64,000 bases of DNA, from the NCBI RefSeq assembly GCF_040183065.1, contig NC_091121.1, positions 63,148,287 to 63,212,286 of the forward strand. Direction: 5' to 3'. The notes under the pieces are model-generated. The model was not told where the DNA came from. It saw nothing but the letters and a program-made list of their open reading frames with translations, and did no database searches. Shown here piece by piece: positions 37,839 to 52,759 of this stretch. The DNA comes from Periplaneta americana (lineage: Eukaryota > Arthropoda > Insecta > Blattodea > Blattidae). The translations under genes were made by a program, and so were the position numbers. Position 1 is the stretch's first letter, and every line of letters starts with the position of its first letter.

Positions 37839-40788
37839 GTTATTGTTATACCGTTTATAATAGGCAATTCAATATGACCACTTACAGGGTTGCCTTGTAA
37901 ATTACTTAATACATATTTTATGTAAATTACATGTAATTTACAACTACATGTTACCCCGTACTTGAAAGATTGTTCTCTTGTGCTAAGGCTTATGGACGTG
38001 AGGTTAGCAGTCAACTGTTAGTCTGTCATGCAACACATTCGGATTTCTGCCATTTACAGTACCGGTATGTATCTTTTTCCAGGCTGAATCAAATCATCTG
38101 CGGTTTCTTCAGCAGCCTTCTGGGAAGAGATCATTTGCTGAAATTGTGGAAAGATTTAATGCAAACATCCCATACAGTGGCCTTCTCCATTCTGTGACTC
38201 AAGACGTGAGTAACATCTCTGCTCATACCAATCTGGAAACAAGCAGAATATGTCACGTACTAAACGTGTTTTCTTTCAGGGTTTATTTGCTGAAAACAAA
38301 GAGAAGCTGATCACTGGAGCTCTGCAGTCCCTTGTCCAAAAGGAAGGAGATCAAAGTACTATCTCGCTGATAGATCTGGAAGCCCAGTTTCAAGCTTTGA
38401 GACGATTGGTGGCTTCAAAAGTAGGCTTTGCAGCATTTACCTCTCTGCCAGGGTGAGTTCAGAATCAAGTGGAATTCACATAAGACACATTAATATAACA
38501 AAAACATTTATAATTTATTTTCATTAGTGATATATTTGTTCATTGAACAGTGTTGAAAGCTGCTTCTTCTTTCAATATGCATCCAACCTTAGCCAATAGC
38601 ATAATGACTGTAGTAGATATAATAAGCCGTTCTCCTGAAGTTTTGTTCAGGATTTCTTTTGTAATATAGTGGTGCATTCTGGTAACATCTGGAAGCTTCA
38701 TTGAGAGTTTATAACAGTGTGTTCTGAGGTTTCGCTTTCGAGTTTGCAAAAGTTGCAAAGAATGGTCAAGCTGAATAAAAATTTATGGAGGTACTATATG
38801 ACAACTGGACATTTTATGTTTTCTCGGTAGGGTGCGAATTAATGGGGCAGTTGGGGGGGAGGATTTCTCCCCCTATTGGAAAGTTATCCCCCTCTCATAA
38901 ATTCATATTAACATCCCTGCCAGAGATAACTTCTCCATTCCAAATTGTGTTAAGGAAATTAAGAAATCTTTGTAGGAACGGTGGTGTAGCATACTTAAAA
39001 GTTCCATATTAATTGTATCTTCTCCTGCAGCTTTATTACTTTTCATATTTTTAAGAACTGTCATTAGTTCATTCATCGTGGAATCTTCATTTTCTGTATT
39101 ATTTAATAATTTTATCAATATACTGAACAGTTTCCCATGTTCTGCAGCACATTGTGTAATTGTACATCTTTATAGAAAATGAATTACTGTACCATTCAAA
39201 ACAAGGTCAAAGCAGTTTGAAATTCAAACGTGTAGACTAATGGCAAAAGTTATCTAAATTCTCCCATTTTTATGGTACTTTTGAAGTAACAGGAACGAAT
39301 TTTATATGAAAATGGAATTATTTTTACTGTTTGAACCGTATTTCACATAATTTAGAATTTTATAAGAATTAATTAATTTCTCCTTTGCACTTTTATTGTA
39401 TGGAATGCCTTTGTGCTAGGGGCAGGTTTCGAGAAAGTGTGGGGCTGAAAGTGGTAAAGGCTTTGAAGAGGGAAGATGAAGGGGTGACTCACGCTGCTAT
39501 TGATATGGTGTGCGCTCTAATGCATCCCATGCATGATAACTATGACCTCCGGCAGGAGCAGCTCAATAAATCCTCACTCCTGTCGTCCAGCAAGTTCCTC
39601 GAAAGTCTCTTGGGGAAGTGGATCAGCCACGTGGTGAGTTACATTTCGTACTTCATGTTCTCTTGTGTAAAATGGTACACAGATTCATTCACTCTAAGTT
39701 TAAAAATAAATCATTACTGATAATTGTTAAGCCAGATTTTTCTTACTGTGTAATATTGCAGTACTGAAGGATGTTATTAAGACCAAAGCAGCCAGCTATA
39801 AATTGAAAGAGTACGAATTTATTTGTTGAGTTTTTACACTATCTGCTATGTCTTCAGTTTAATGGTTAATTTACTTTTGGATGCGAAGTTCACAAGTTGA
39901 AAACATGGTGGAGGGTTATGAATTTTTAGAAGAAGATAAGAAATCTTAACCATGACTTTCTTAGGAAAGAAAGCAGGTTTATAAAATATGAAAGAATTCT
40001 GTGCGAATAAAATTGCTGGCCAGTTGTTTCTTGGACCAGAAAGTTGATTGAGACTGCAGATATTTCTGCAAGACATCTTGTGAGGTTGCAATTGCCGCTG
40101 ACCAACAAAGTAGAGAACAAGTAGAATATTGGATGCAATAGACCTAAAAAAAATTAAAACAATCACCTTAAGTTACTTATACCTGTTTTTTTCGAAAGAT
40201 GGAACATGACAGTCAAGCGGCTGAGCTTGGAACTACAGCCCTGTGTTGCCAATATGGACTAACACGCTGTCAGCTGATGAGATTAATGTTAGATGGCTGA
40301 TGTTAAAACATTAATTGACAATTTACACGAAGGTAAAAAAAAAATACAAAAATCAACAAAGAATGAAAGACGAAACATATCAATGCTAACATTGTGTGCA
40401 CAATAAATGTCTCCAAGAGGGCTACTGAGTACTCACCACGTGGGAACTGTAATTTTGGCAACTCAACTGTTGTTACCATAGCAACAAGCCTACCACACTA
40501 TGTAACATTCAGTTGTTTTTCCAATTGTAGCGCTAATGCCATGTCCCATCTTTAAAAAAAAAAAACAGGTATAGACGCATTCACTGGAAGATGCTGTGTA
40601 TTGCTGCCATGTTATGAACGAGTCTATTTGTATATCCAGTGGCAGCTCGTGATAAAATATTGTGTGTATTCACAATTTTGTGTTCCAAAATCGAAGAGAG
40701 TTTGAAATTGTACGTTTAGCCTAATATGAAAGGTCATGATTCCAATATTTCACTACCGAAAAAACCGTATATAAATTCAAAACAACAT

Positions 40789-40849
<61 letters not shown>

Positions 40850-43800
40850 ATCCCAGTCTTTTTATTTCCAATTTTTCCTCGTAAGCCAGTTTACCCAGTT
40901 CTTTACTGTTCAAAATTACTTGAACAGAGTTCATTGTTTAGGTTTGTTAAAAATTAATACATACCGTTATTTACAAAAGCGTGTGTTCAGTAATATATTT
41001 TGATTCACAACAGACTGATACACTATAGCCTATATCAATACTGTAATCCCATTCGCATAGATTGATTACTATAAATACATGCCAGTAAATATTCTTAAAT
41101 AATATACACCACCATACAGATATTTAAATTCATACCACCATCACATTCAGCCAGCACGTGTTTGAAAGCCAAACTATGCTATTATGCTGACACTGTAGTA
41201 TAGTAATTCACAAACTATACTCTTGTAGCAGCACTGTACACACATTCACATAAAGTAAACGTTCTGACAGTAAGGTGCTGACAACTACAGGCTAAAATAC
41301 AGACTATTAAATTTCCTCCTCGAGATATAGCACATGAACGATAGGCATCGATGCACCTGACATCTGTAGGATAGATTCACTGTTCACTTAACGCTTTGTG
41401 CTCTTTACAAGTCATAAGCGGCAGCGAAAGACAATTTTCTCCTGCGCATGCATGGAATTCCTGTAACCTTCTTGAAAAGAGCATGGCTTGTACGTGAACA
41501 GATGTTGCCAAGTTTACATAAGAAGTTTATGCAAGATGCGGGAAGTTTAAAATACTCGATACTGATATTATAAATCCCCACTACGTCAATACGGTATTAA
41601 ATAATAAAACTAGTTGTGCATTAATGGAAACAAGGTGTTCATGTGCTCTTGTGCTCTTATTGACGCACTGCCACTGTATATATATATCTATGTTTCATAC
41701 ATTTTCAAATGTAGTTAAATACCAGAAGCCATAAAATGAACACATTTTCGTTGCCCTCTATTTGTGCAGCATGTTTTTTGCATGCTCATCCACTAAAATA
41801 AAAAATTATCAAATATATACATTTTTGTATCTCTACAATAAAAATTATAAATTATGTTTTATTGCAACTGTCGAGGTTACATCAGTGTCGCCAATGTGCC
41901 ATAATTTTGTCCCGCAGGAGTTACTTTACATGCCAATAAATCTACTGATATGAGCCTGTTGCATTTAAGCACACTTAAATGGTCCTTTATTAATATGGAT
42001 TTTTTTTTTGTTAAAATTAGGCTTTTCTGTGACTTGGGTGGTTGTTTGTTTATTCCTTGCCAAGCATGCCCACATGGGATGGTATCCACTGGAAAACAAT
42101 TTCCTTATTTCTTGATATGATACTTTTATACAGTTTTCCGATGTTTTGTTACGGAATATACTCTCTAATGCTGCCTACTTAGTTGAGATGATGAATTTCG
42201 TTTTCTTGAAACTGAAATCTGTATTCATTCACGAAACTTTACTTACTTTGTTATAATGTGATCTCATACTTCACAGTAACAATTTTTCACTAGTAAATCT
42301 AATTGAATTTCGTTTCATTTCTAGTCAAATAATTGTATTGGTCAGAGAAATAAAATAGTCCCTTCCTCTCCTAAGTTGTACTTTTTAGTGAGTGTCCTCA
42401 TTACTAAGAAAACTGTTATAGCAGTCAACACTAGTGTTAAAAAATGGAGAAACTTTTCTGTTCATTCTTTTTTAAATATTTTGTTACGAGATCTGTAAAT
42501 AATAAAGTTGAATTGACTCTGATACTGTTTCAGAGTCATGGGACAGGGGCGCTTGTTGTATCATCTATGTTGGATTTTCTCACATTTGCATTATGTGTAC
42601 CATACAGTGAAACAACAGATGGCAAACATTTTGATACACTGCTTGAGATGGTTGCTGACAGGGGACGCTCTCTTTTCAGACTCTTTCAGGTATGAATAGC
42701 ACATGCAAAGTGACCATTTAAATTGCAATTTATTGTTAGATAAACATGCTCTGAAGATTAATTTTGGATATTTGGTATGTTTTACGGTATATTTAAAGAA
42801 AGCTCAAGTCTTCTAAACTGACTTTGGAAACTGAAATAAAAGTGAGAATGATTTTAATACTTTCATGCTATGTTCATTTGCCACTGAAATTGCAACTCAT
42901 TTTTTATTTTCACGAAAATTAAGTCATTTATATTGATAAGAAGTTGTATTATTAGTAAAAACAGCTGTAATTGCATTCTTAATTTTTGCATAGGTACAGA
43001 ATTTTGAACTTCAATCTTTTGGTACAAAGAGAAGGTAAGTTATTTAAGACAATAATGAAAAACAAATGTAAACTTTCTAAAATCATTTCTTTAATGAAAA
43101 GCTAATTTTTATCGTCTTTGAATATTTTGCCTTCATTATTAGGTCAGTTTTCTTCTTTCTTGATATTTATTGTCACTATATCAAACTTCGACTTTCTGTA
43201 GAAGTTTATCTACAAATACATTCATGTTTTATTAATTATGTATTTTTTTCTAAGTACATCAAACACGAGTTTCTTGATGTAAAAAAAAAACTGGAGTTAT
43301 TCGGATAATGTTCAATTTTGTCTTGCATATGAGCAAAATCAGTTTATTTAAATCTCAAAATGAAAAAATAAGCGTAGGTAAAATCAGTTTATTTAAATTT
43401 CAAATTGAAAAAGAAAAACATTCATGTAAAGAACGTACATGGATTTATATTTTGTATAAAATTAAGTACTGTATTTGAAAAATTAAAAATCAATAGTATC
43501 TTTGAGTCATATGCAAGCATTGTTTTAATTATACTTCGCAACTTAGTCAAATATTAATACTTTTTATTTGTCCTGATTTGAATAAGAAATCTACAATATC
43601 TTAGTGTTATCTGTATAGCACAATAGGATGGTTGAAACTTCAAGAGATCGAATACTAACACAAGACTTGTTCAACACAAATTGTCAGTCTTAATACTGTT
43701 TTGTAGAGAGAATATCTTCACTGAAATTGTTGTTGTACTTTTGCTCTAGTGTTAATTTTTTATTTTTGTGTATTGCACTATATTAACAGAGAAAACGTAA

Positions 43801-45864
43801 TCAAGGTTCATACAGTTTCGTGAGATGAGCATTTTCTTTTTCTTTCCAATTTCAATATCTTATTAAGATGTAAGAAAACAATGGAATTTATATGTCATTT
43901 GTCATTTTTTATAAATTGATTCTGTGCTCAGGCAAAATAGCAGCAATAGAAGCATGTCTTGATGCAAATAAAAGAAATATTATTTATGTTCATATTCATT
44001 TATTGCGTCCAACTGATCACATACATAGTTTGGAACATGCAACTTTTATACCATAATTACAAAATACAAAATTTGCAACACAAGTTACAAATAATTTAAA
44101 AATTAACAATTCACATTAATGATAACTTCTCGAGACACCATATGTTACTAATTGTTGTGTAAATGCAGGCTGGGGCCAACTTCGGCTATAAAATTTGTCT
44201 GAGAGCAATGAGAAATGTCTCATCTTGAAATCAGGACCTTGAAAAGAAAAAGTAGATATTTTAAGTAAACCACTCTCTTACTAGTCAGTTACAGTAGTTT
44301 TCAATAAATTCATTTGCACTGTAAAAGTAGTTTTCAGTTAAAATTTTGTAGAGAACTTTCTTAAACTTTTGATGTGGCAGATATTTCTTTAAGATAATTT
44401 GGTAGGCTATTATATACGTGGTATAGTCATTAAGTTCTAAGACTTGACGCCTGGAGGGTAGGCTCCCACAAGAATCTGGATGTATCACAAGATGCCGCAT
44501 AACACGGCATACATTTAAACAGAACCACATCCTCCCTCAAAATAGTCTCCGTTGGCCGTTATGCATGTTTGCCAACGTTGGTATAGCTGCTGGAAGCACC
44601 GTTGAAAGATGGCAGGAAGGTCCCGTATGGCTTCTCTTGTGGCAGTCATGACCTCTTCAGAAGAATGAAATCTACGCCCACGTAGAGTTGCTTTCATGCG
44701 AGGAAAGAGAAAAAAATCGCATGGTGCGAGATCAGGTGAGTATAGAGGGTGTGGAAGAACTGTCACCTGTTGTCTTGCAAGTTTGCAAGTTCCTCTTGGA
44801 CAAGGACAGAGCGATGTGCAGGGGCGTTGTCATATAGCTACAGCCAATTCTTTGTACGCCATAGCTCAGGTCGCTTACGGCAAATTGAATCTCGTAAACG
44901 GCCAAGGATCTGTTTGTACCGGGTTTTGTTCACAGTTGCACCTTCTGGGATGAATTCCATGTGAACAATTCCATTTGAATCAAAAAACAGTTCAAGCATC
45001 ACCTTGCCTTTTGACCTGTCTTGTCGCGGTTTTTTCTGTCGTGGTGATAACAGCGTTTTCCAGGTGGCGGATTGTCGTTTCAGTTGCGGATCGTAAAGGA
45101 AACACCAAGTTTCGTCTCCGGTTATTATCCGGTTGAGAAACGTCGGATCATCGTCAGCACTACTGATGAGGTCACCACAAATCGTCATGCGATCATCACG
45201 TTGGTCTTGCGACAGGATTCGTGGCACACTGTGCTGGGTAACACGAGACATGTTCAGGTCATCAGACAGAATTTTGTAGCAAGTACCATGGCTGACCCCT
45301 ATTGTTGCTGCGATATCGCCTACCGATTGGGAGTGGTTAGCATGCACCAACGTTGCAACTTCTTGGATCTTGCGTTCAGTTCGAATTGTTTGTGGCCGAC
45401 CAGTACGCACATCATCTTCCAAACTGTCTCTTCCTTGCAAAAAACGTCGGTGCCACCTAAACACAACACTGCGACTCACTGCGTCCTCACCGTAAACTTG
45501 ATGCATCATTTGAAACGTTTCGGCAGCAGTTTTGCCTAATTTCTGGCAGAACTTGATGTTTGCCCATTGCTTAAACTGTGACATCTCGGGTTCCGATGTG
45601 CGCATTCAAATCACCTTCACAACAAAGACCGTAGTTCTGCTTACAATGCATGCACTCAACTGTTTCTTGTTGGGTCGAGAGACTAACTGACAAGGTATCA
45701 TACCATGGCGCCACCGATGCGCTATAGTGCACCACAACGCCACTATGTGCTCAGTATTAGAACTTAATGACTGTACCACATATTTAGAACTTAATGACTG
45801 TACCACATATTTAAAGACCATCATGAATGAAACTATTTTAATATAAAGTTGAGTTCAAAGGTTC

Positions 45865-45922
<58 letters not shown>

Positions 45923-46488
45923 TCTTTATTTCTTGTATTGTACTGGTGCTTGTCTGACTTAATAGGAAAGTTATTCAAGTTATATTTGATAAAAAATAAT
46001 TATGTATTGTGGTTACTATTCAACAGTGTTCATGAATTTAAATTCTTAAAATATAACTAAAATACAATAAATAATTAAAATAGTTGTATGAACACATTCG
46101 ATAAAATTTAAGGTTTCATAAATATTTTTAAAGAATGGCTTACCACTAATAGTTTGAAATACTTAAACTGTGGCCCTAACAGCTCTCTTTTGTAGTGTAA
46201 ATATTTGAATTGTATTGGGCGAATTTTCTCAAAAGATTATACCATATGTTAGGACATAATGAAAAGTATGCAAAGTACATGTCATTATGTTTTCTTCTAG
46301 GAGAATAATCTTTCTATCTCTCTTAATGTTCATTCTTCACAGTTTAAGACCTCAACAATCTATACTAATAATAAATCTGTAAGCGAAATTTTTCTGGTAA
46401 TTTTCGATTTTCCAAAAATAATTGGTGTTAACATGTATAATTAATCATCCTGTAACCGAAAATCGCATTTTTGAAATTTTTGTTTGTA

Positions 46489-46521
<33 letters not shown>

Positions 46522-46802
46522 GGATGTTTGTTACCTTTACCTTTTCACGCGATAATGGCTGAACGGATTTAGATGAAAATTGGAATATAAATTAAGTTCG
46601 TTGTAACTTAGATTTTAGGCTATATGGCATTCAAAATACTTTATTTAAAAGGGGGGGGTTATAAAGGGGCCTGAATTAAATAAACCGAAATATCTCGCTT
46701 ATTATTGATTTGTGTGAAAAATGTTACATAACAAAAGTTTCTTTAAAAATGATTTCCGATAAGTTTTATTCCAGGCAAAATTTTGATAGGACTGATATTT
46801 AA

Positions 46803-46838
<36 letters not shown>

Positions 46839-48674
46839 GGATGTTTGTTACCTTTTCACGCGATAATGGCTGAATGGATTTCGATGAAAATTGGAATATA
46901 AATTAAGTTCGTTGTAACTTAGATTTTAGGCTATATAGCATTCAAAATACTTCATTTATAAGGGGGCCTGAATTAAATAAACCGAAATATGTCGCTTATT
47001 ATTGATTTTTGTGAAAAATGTTACATAACAAAAGTTTCTTTCAAAATGATTTCCGATAAGTTTTATTCCAGGCAAAATTTTGATAGGACTGATATTTAAG
47101 GATATACAAGAATTTTAAAATAACAATACAATATATTTCCACCGCCGCCTCAGATTATAGTGTCGTTGTTCCATAACTGCTATGTGCAAAATATTAAATT
47201 TTTTTAGTAGGAAGAAAAACAAATTTATTCATTCTATGGCAGTAGTGCATAGGAGATCGTGAATTCTTACATTTTTACACAATCAACTCTATTAATTTGG
47301 AGTGATTTATTAAAGGATGCATTCAAGACTAATTTAGAAAAATGTTAAACGAATTATATTTGCACCAAATGAGTGGTCTCTGGTCAAAAATGATAGCATT
47401 TTAATTATTTAAATACAATTTAAATTAAGTAGCATATTAAACTATTTATTCTTCTATCAGAGACAAATGTTCCTTGGACCCAATGTCCTATTTTAATTAT
47501 GTAATTACTTTATGTTATTTTCTAATAAGTGCAGCGGAGCGCACGGGTACAGCTAGTGTTAAATATTTGTTTGTTGTAGCATCCTTCACTGGCTGTAGTG
47601 AAAGGAGCAGGTCTGGTGATGAGAGCTGTGATAGAGGAGGGAGAGGCGGAAGTGGCTGCTCGTATGCAGGATCTGGCTCTAGCAGAGGGAGCACTACCAC
47701 GCCACCTACTTACTGCTCTCTTTAATCATGGCACTGATGGTCGTGTTCTTACACATCGACAGCTGTCACGTCATCTGGTAGGACTCTGGGTGACTGGCCA
47801 TCCCACTGCAATGGGTTTGCTCAAGAGAATAATGGTGAGACTCATAATATTTTTAAGATGCCCATAGTACTTAATGCAGACCAGGAAGAATACAATATGT
47901 TATTTTCATTTTACTCAAGGCAGTGGCTGTAATTTTTAGTACGACATTAATTAAAATAATCAGTCTAGATGTAGGCTCACTAGCTGGTTCCAAACTGTGT
48001 TGGAATATATCAGTCCCCTAACTGCCCATTGTGCAACGCAAACCAAGAAATGGATTCAGAACACCTCAAAATCTGTGCTTCAGTGGCTGACCATGATAAT
48101 ATCTTTGAAAAATATTGGAGTGCAAGAGGTCAAATGACTTTGTCAAACGCCTGGCATTAGAAAACAACAACAACATTTCTCATCACCTGTGTTCAACTCG
48201 AAGTATCTGGTAACATGAAATTTCTACTTATTTCCATAGGAGACATTTATGAGACGACATAGATATAAATACTGCATATTAACTTACTCTTATTAGACGT
48301 AACATACTTTTGGATAAAAATGAAAGAACATTAAAACATGAATGTTAATGTAGTTACTAGCTATGGTTGAAATGAATGCAATTCACATTGCAATAATAAC
48401 TATATTGTACGGTGATATAATCTTCATACCATAAAAAAATAGTGTCTACATTAAAATGGTTATACTTTTGCTACATTACTCTCCTCTATTAGAGAGCAAG
48501 AGAGTTAATGACTTTCTTGTCAAGAACTAAGCATTAATTAACAACAGCAATGTTGTATATAGTGAGGATCATGTAAGAGTAGTTCCTGAAAGTCTAATTT
48601 GGCCATCTTTTCAGTATTGCCAACTAATACCAGATATCACCAAAGAGGGGTAAAATCACAATGCTACGTACTGA

Positions 48675-48747
<73 letters not shown>

Positions 48748-51700
48748 TAGTGTTAACAATAACAATGTCTTGCTTATTTACCACATCTCATCTTTATGTT
48801 GCGAGGTGTTTCCTAAATGGTTCAATAATTTATTTATGAAATAATATATTTTCCTCTTGGACTTCTCGCATATTATGTTGGTAATTGGGATTAGTATGAT
48901 CTAATATTATAATTTATTTTGTTGGCAACATGAAATTTATTGCTTTGACTAAAGAGTTTACGATTCATCAGACCTTACCTAAAAATGTATTTACTTGCTT
49001 GCATTTTCATCAGTTTGCTTTATTGTAAACCGAAATCATTGCTGCCAACATAACACTTAGAAAATAACTGCCAGTTGTAGTATTGGTCAGTACCCGAAAT
49101 TCGAAACAAAGTTGGTAAAATAAAATTCAACCTGAGAGCTAGAAAATCACTATAATCCATTAGCATATATAGTAATAGGGGAAAAATGGTTAGGTTTCAC
49201 CCTTAGAGTATTAAGTAAACTGATCCAGACTATATATCGCAACTATAACATTATGGTCAAGAGCGATTCACTGTGTATCAGGATCACAGTTTGACGAGGT
49301 TGACCCAATTTTGAGATAATTGTATGCCTTGCATATACTAAGTGAAGTGAAAATTTCGTTTCGCGTTATATTTTGAAGTGTTCTACCTCTTTATTTCACA
49401 AGTTAAATAATCACTTTTAGGTTATCTACACCGATCAGTTCTTTCCGATTTTTATCCATTTTATGATATGTTTTCAAGTCAACTGACGTCCTATACGAAT
49501 TCTTCACATTCTAAACTACTTTCCCTCTGAAAATTAGGTCATTTTTCCACTTTTTTCGTCAAAAAGAGCTTCAGTGTTGTGTGCTATAGAAAATCCGAAA
49601 ATTTTATCAAAAGAGTCGGGAATGTGTGAATGTAGACTGACACCATTTTAAGCAGCTCCTAATAATACAGCTTATTATGAAATAAAAATATAATTGTGTG
49701 CATGTTATTCTTAATCAAAGTTGTATGACTAGAAATACGCGGGAGGTTATGGATCAATAATGACTCAACCTAGACCAGCATCTCATGCATGGCTTGTGCA
49801 CATGTTCCCCATCAGGAGTCGAATGGCGCACTCTGTGCATAGATATTCACTTATATTTTTGGGATGTTATGTTCTAGCCTTCTGGTCTCCTCACTTACCT
49901 TGATTCAGAAGAGAAAGTTCCAGATTCTGTATTAGAACAAGAGCATTTGAACACTAGAGACAATCTTAAGATGGCTCAGGATCATGCAAGCAAGAATAAG
50001 AGAGGACAACATTGGATTGCCATCGAGCGCCAGATAAAATACTTGGAAAAACATATGGAGGTAATAATATGCAATGGTTTAATATTATAAAATTATTCTG
50101 TTCCTATTGATTCCACATCTTCATGATTGATAGTCCACTTATGATCATCATTTCTGGTGTTTCTTCATCTAACATTCAGTTCAATCTGACATAACTTGTT
50201 CCAAGCTGTTTGATATATTCATTACAGTCGAACAATATTATGCATGTTTTCAGTGTAACTGATCTCTCTGCTTTGAGAATATTAGGGTCAAAATTCAATT
50301 TTTCATTACAATATCATCATTTTGTATTTAAATAATAGTACCGGTATATCTTTGTGTAAAATTATAAAGTGTGTAATGTAACGGTTTAAATGATTACTTG
50401 TATGTACTTTGTCTGTGAACTATAATATAATAATTATATCATATCAGCATTTAAGAATGAAAACCTCGTATCTCACGAAAACCAAACTTTACAGGACGAA
50501 TAAAAAATTGTCTGTAGACTTCATTTTTATATTTTTAAAACATAATTGACCAAATTTAACTTTTAAATAAGAAACAGGAACAGTTGTTTTTACACTTTTT
50601 ACAGATGAGTTACGAGATTATCTTCCATTTAAGTCAAAAAAGCATTTTTCTTTAATTGAGATAAGAGGTTTTCATTCTTAGCTGATGATGTATGTTTTCG
50701 TAAATGAGACTCAAACTCACATGTTTCTCTTTATTCACTTCAGAGCAGAACTGTATTGATAACGTTTCATTTTCTGATTTGTTGATATTATGATGGCAAT
50801 TGAGAGTGAGAATAGAAACCTTTTTTTTTAATAGACTGTGCAGAGCAATGTCTGATTTATTTTTACTAGAATAGTTTTGTCAGTTTTTATAATTTTTTTT
50901 CTATTGCACACCTAGCTTTGTACTTATGATAGGGACTGTTTTCTTCTTCACTAATAAATTAGAGTTTGGTTTCTGGTGCCTGATATGGTATTTACAGCAA
51001 TATTATGTGAATGCAGGTAGTTTGTGTTGGCTATATTTGTACATCCAGTTATATGATCTATTGATATTAATTCTTGTATGTATTTTTAGTTATTTGTCTC
51101 TTTATTGTTGATACTGCTGCTGCCACTATTTTTATTGCCCCTGCTCCATCTCTTCCTATTTCCCTTTCCCTTTTTCTTCCTTTTACTAAAATTTTTCTCC
51201 TTTCTTTTCCATTTAATTTCTATTTTTTTTTCTACTGATCCTTAAGAGCCTGTCTCATAATCATAAACACTTGAGGATTGAAGAGGGAACATTATCTTAA
51301 TTGATTCTTATTATAATATATATCAGTGTTTGAATAAAGGTTTACTTAAGACTCTGTCTCACTGTGAGATAGTTTGCTTGTCTAGTTATTTTTCTAAATG
51401 TCTGCAGATGTTAACATTCAATTTTCTGTTTGTGTGTTTTGTTTTTAAAGTGCTATTACAAAACCACGTAACCTAAAGTTGTAACATTTCTAATACAGAA
51501 TGCCCTTAGGCACTGGGGTGATAGAATGGGACTCGAGAGAAGAGAAGATAAGTATAAAGAAAGACCGATAGTTCTGCGAAAGAGAAGAGAGAGGATCAAG
51601 AGTGAAGCTAACTGGAGTTTGTTCTATTACAAATTCACTCAGGACCATGCACTGCCAAACCTGATCTGGAACCACAAGGTGAGTTGTGCAATGATGATGA

Positions 51701-52708
51701 TACCACCATAATAATTTCTGATACAATGGAAGACTCCCTTGAAAAAGAGTATAAAATCAAATTAATAAAATATGTGACTTCTGTTGAAAAAGTAATTTTG
51801 AAGCATTCATTTATAACAACAAATGAATGCACTCCAAACCGGAAGGTCATCTAATCCATCTGGCCGCAATATGGCCCAAAGGTTCACTCAGCCTTGTGGG
51901 TAAAGGCGACAATGCATAGTACTGATATCCCTATTGCTACTAATGCCAATAAATTGTCTGCAAAAGAGGGTACCTTAACCTCTATCTTGTAGGTAAAGGG
52001 TTAACTTTTAACTTTATTGCAATGATTATAGTATGTTCGTATAAATGTATGATAGTCTGTTCACATTATGTATTTTTCTGAATAGGGATCCACTTGAGAA
52101 CTTCACGTAAGTTGTACATAATAAGTATTTCTTCTTTTCAGACGAGAGAAGAGCTACGTGATGCCCTCGAAAATGAGATCCGTATGTTTGTCAGTGATCG
52201 TGACCTTGCAGGCAATGCTCTGATTGCATGGAACCACCATGAATTTGAAGTGCAGTACCAGTGCCTTGCGGATGAAGTACGAATTGGAGAATATTACTTG
52301 CGCCTTCTTCTGGAAAAGGAAGATTCTCCAGACTCTCCAATCCGAAAATCGTACGAGTTCTTTAATGACTTGTACCATCGGTTTCTATTGACATCCAAAG
52401 CAGAGATGAAATGTATGTGTCTGCAAGCAATGACAATTGTATATGGTCGCCATCATGAAGATATTGGTCCTTTTAGTGACACGAAGTACATAGTTGGCAT
52501 GTTAGAAAGGGTGAGTTATGTGTAGGGACACTCGATTTTTGCAAATGATTTTTTCACAAATTTCTCCTAATTTTGTCAGAGTTAAAATTTTTATAGATAT
52601 GAACGAAACTCGTTCTTTAAACACGTTTTGCGATTGCGATTTGTCGCGAATTTTGCTTGTCCCCCCCCCCTTTTTTGGTGAATTTGGAAGTTTTTTACAT
52701 TAAACGCG

Positions 52709-52759
<51 letters not shown>

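Larger units (their letters stand above)
44417..45780 (-). mobile_element. mariner-family transposon with inactivated transposase
   Basis: Terminal inverted repeats of about 25 bp (left CGTGGTATAGTCATTAAGTT, right inverse TGTGGTACAGTCATTAAGTT) are flanked by TA. The minus-strand transposase starts at 45605 with an HTH region and [20 protein letters not shown], then the first catalytic Asp in ITGDETW. An in-frame stop follows (44835-44837), then the second Asp in YDNAPAH, a frameshift near 44780, and the third Asp in [14 protein letters not shown]. Spacing fits the mariner D,D34D class. The element is dead as protein source but nearly full length, and sits in Rme-8 intron 10. Confidence 0.92.

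Noticed and set aside
37694..38014. Asn/Ile-repeat minus-strand frame
   Set aside because: Produced by the (ATT)n microsatellite.
45072..45539. 155-codon plus-strand frame
   Set aside because: Antisense shadow of the mariner transposase.
46489..47104. Two separate inserted elements sharing (GTCT)n
   Set aside because: Both halves lie inside one Helitron with single TC and CTAG ends, so an internal tandem duplication is the simpler reading.
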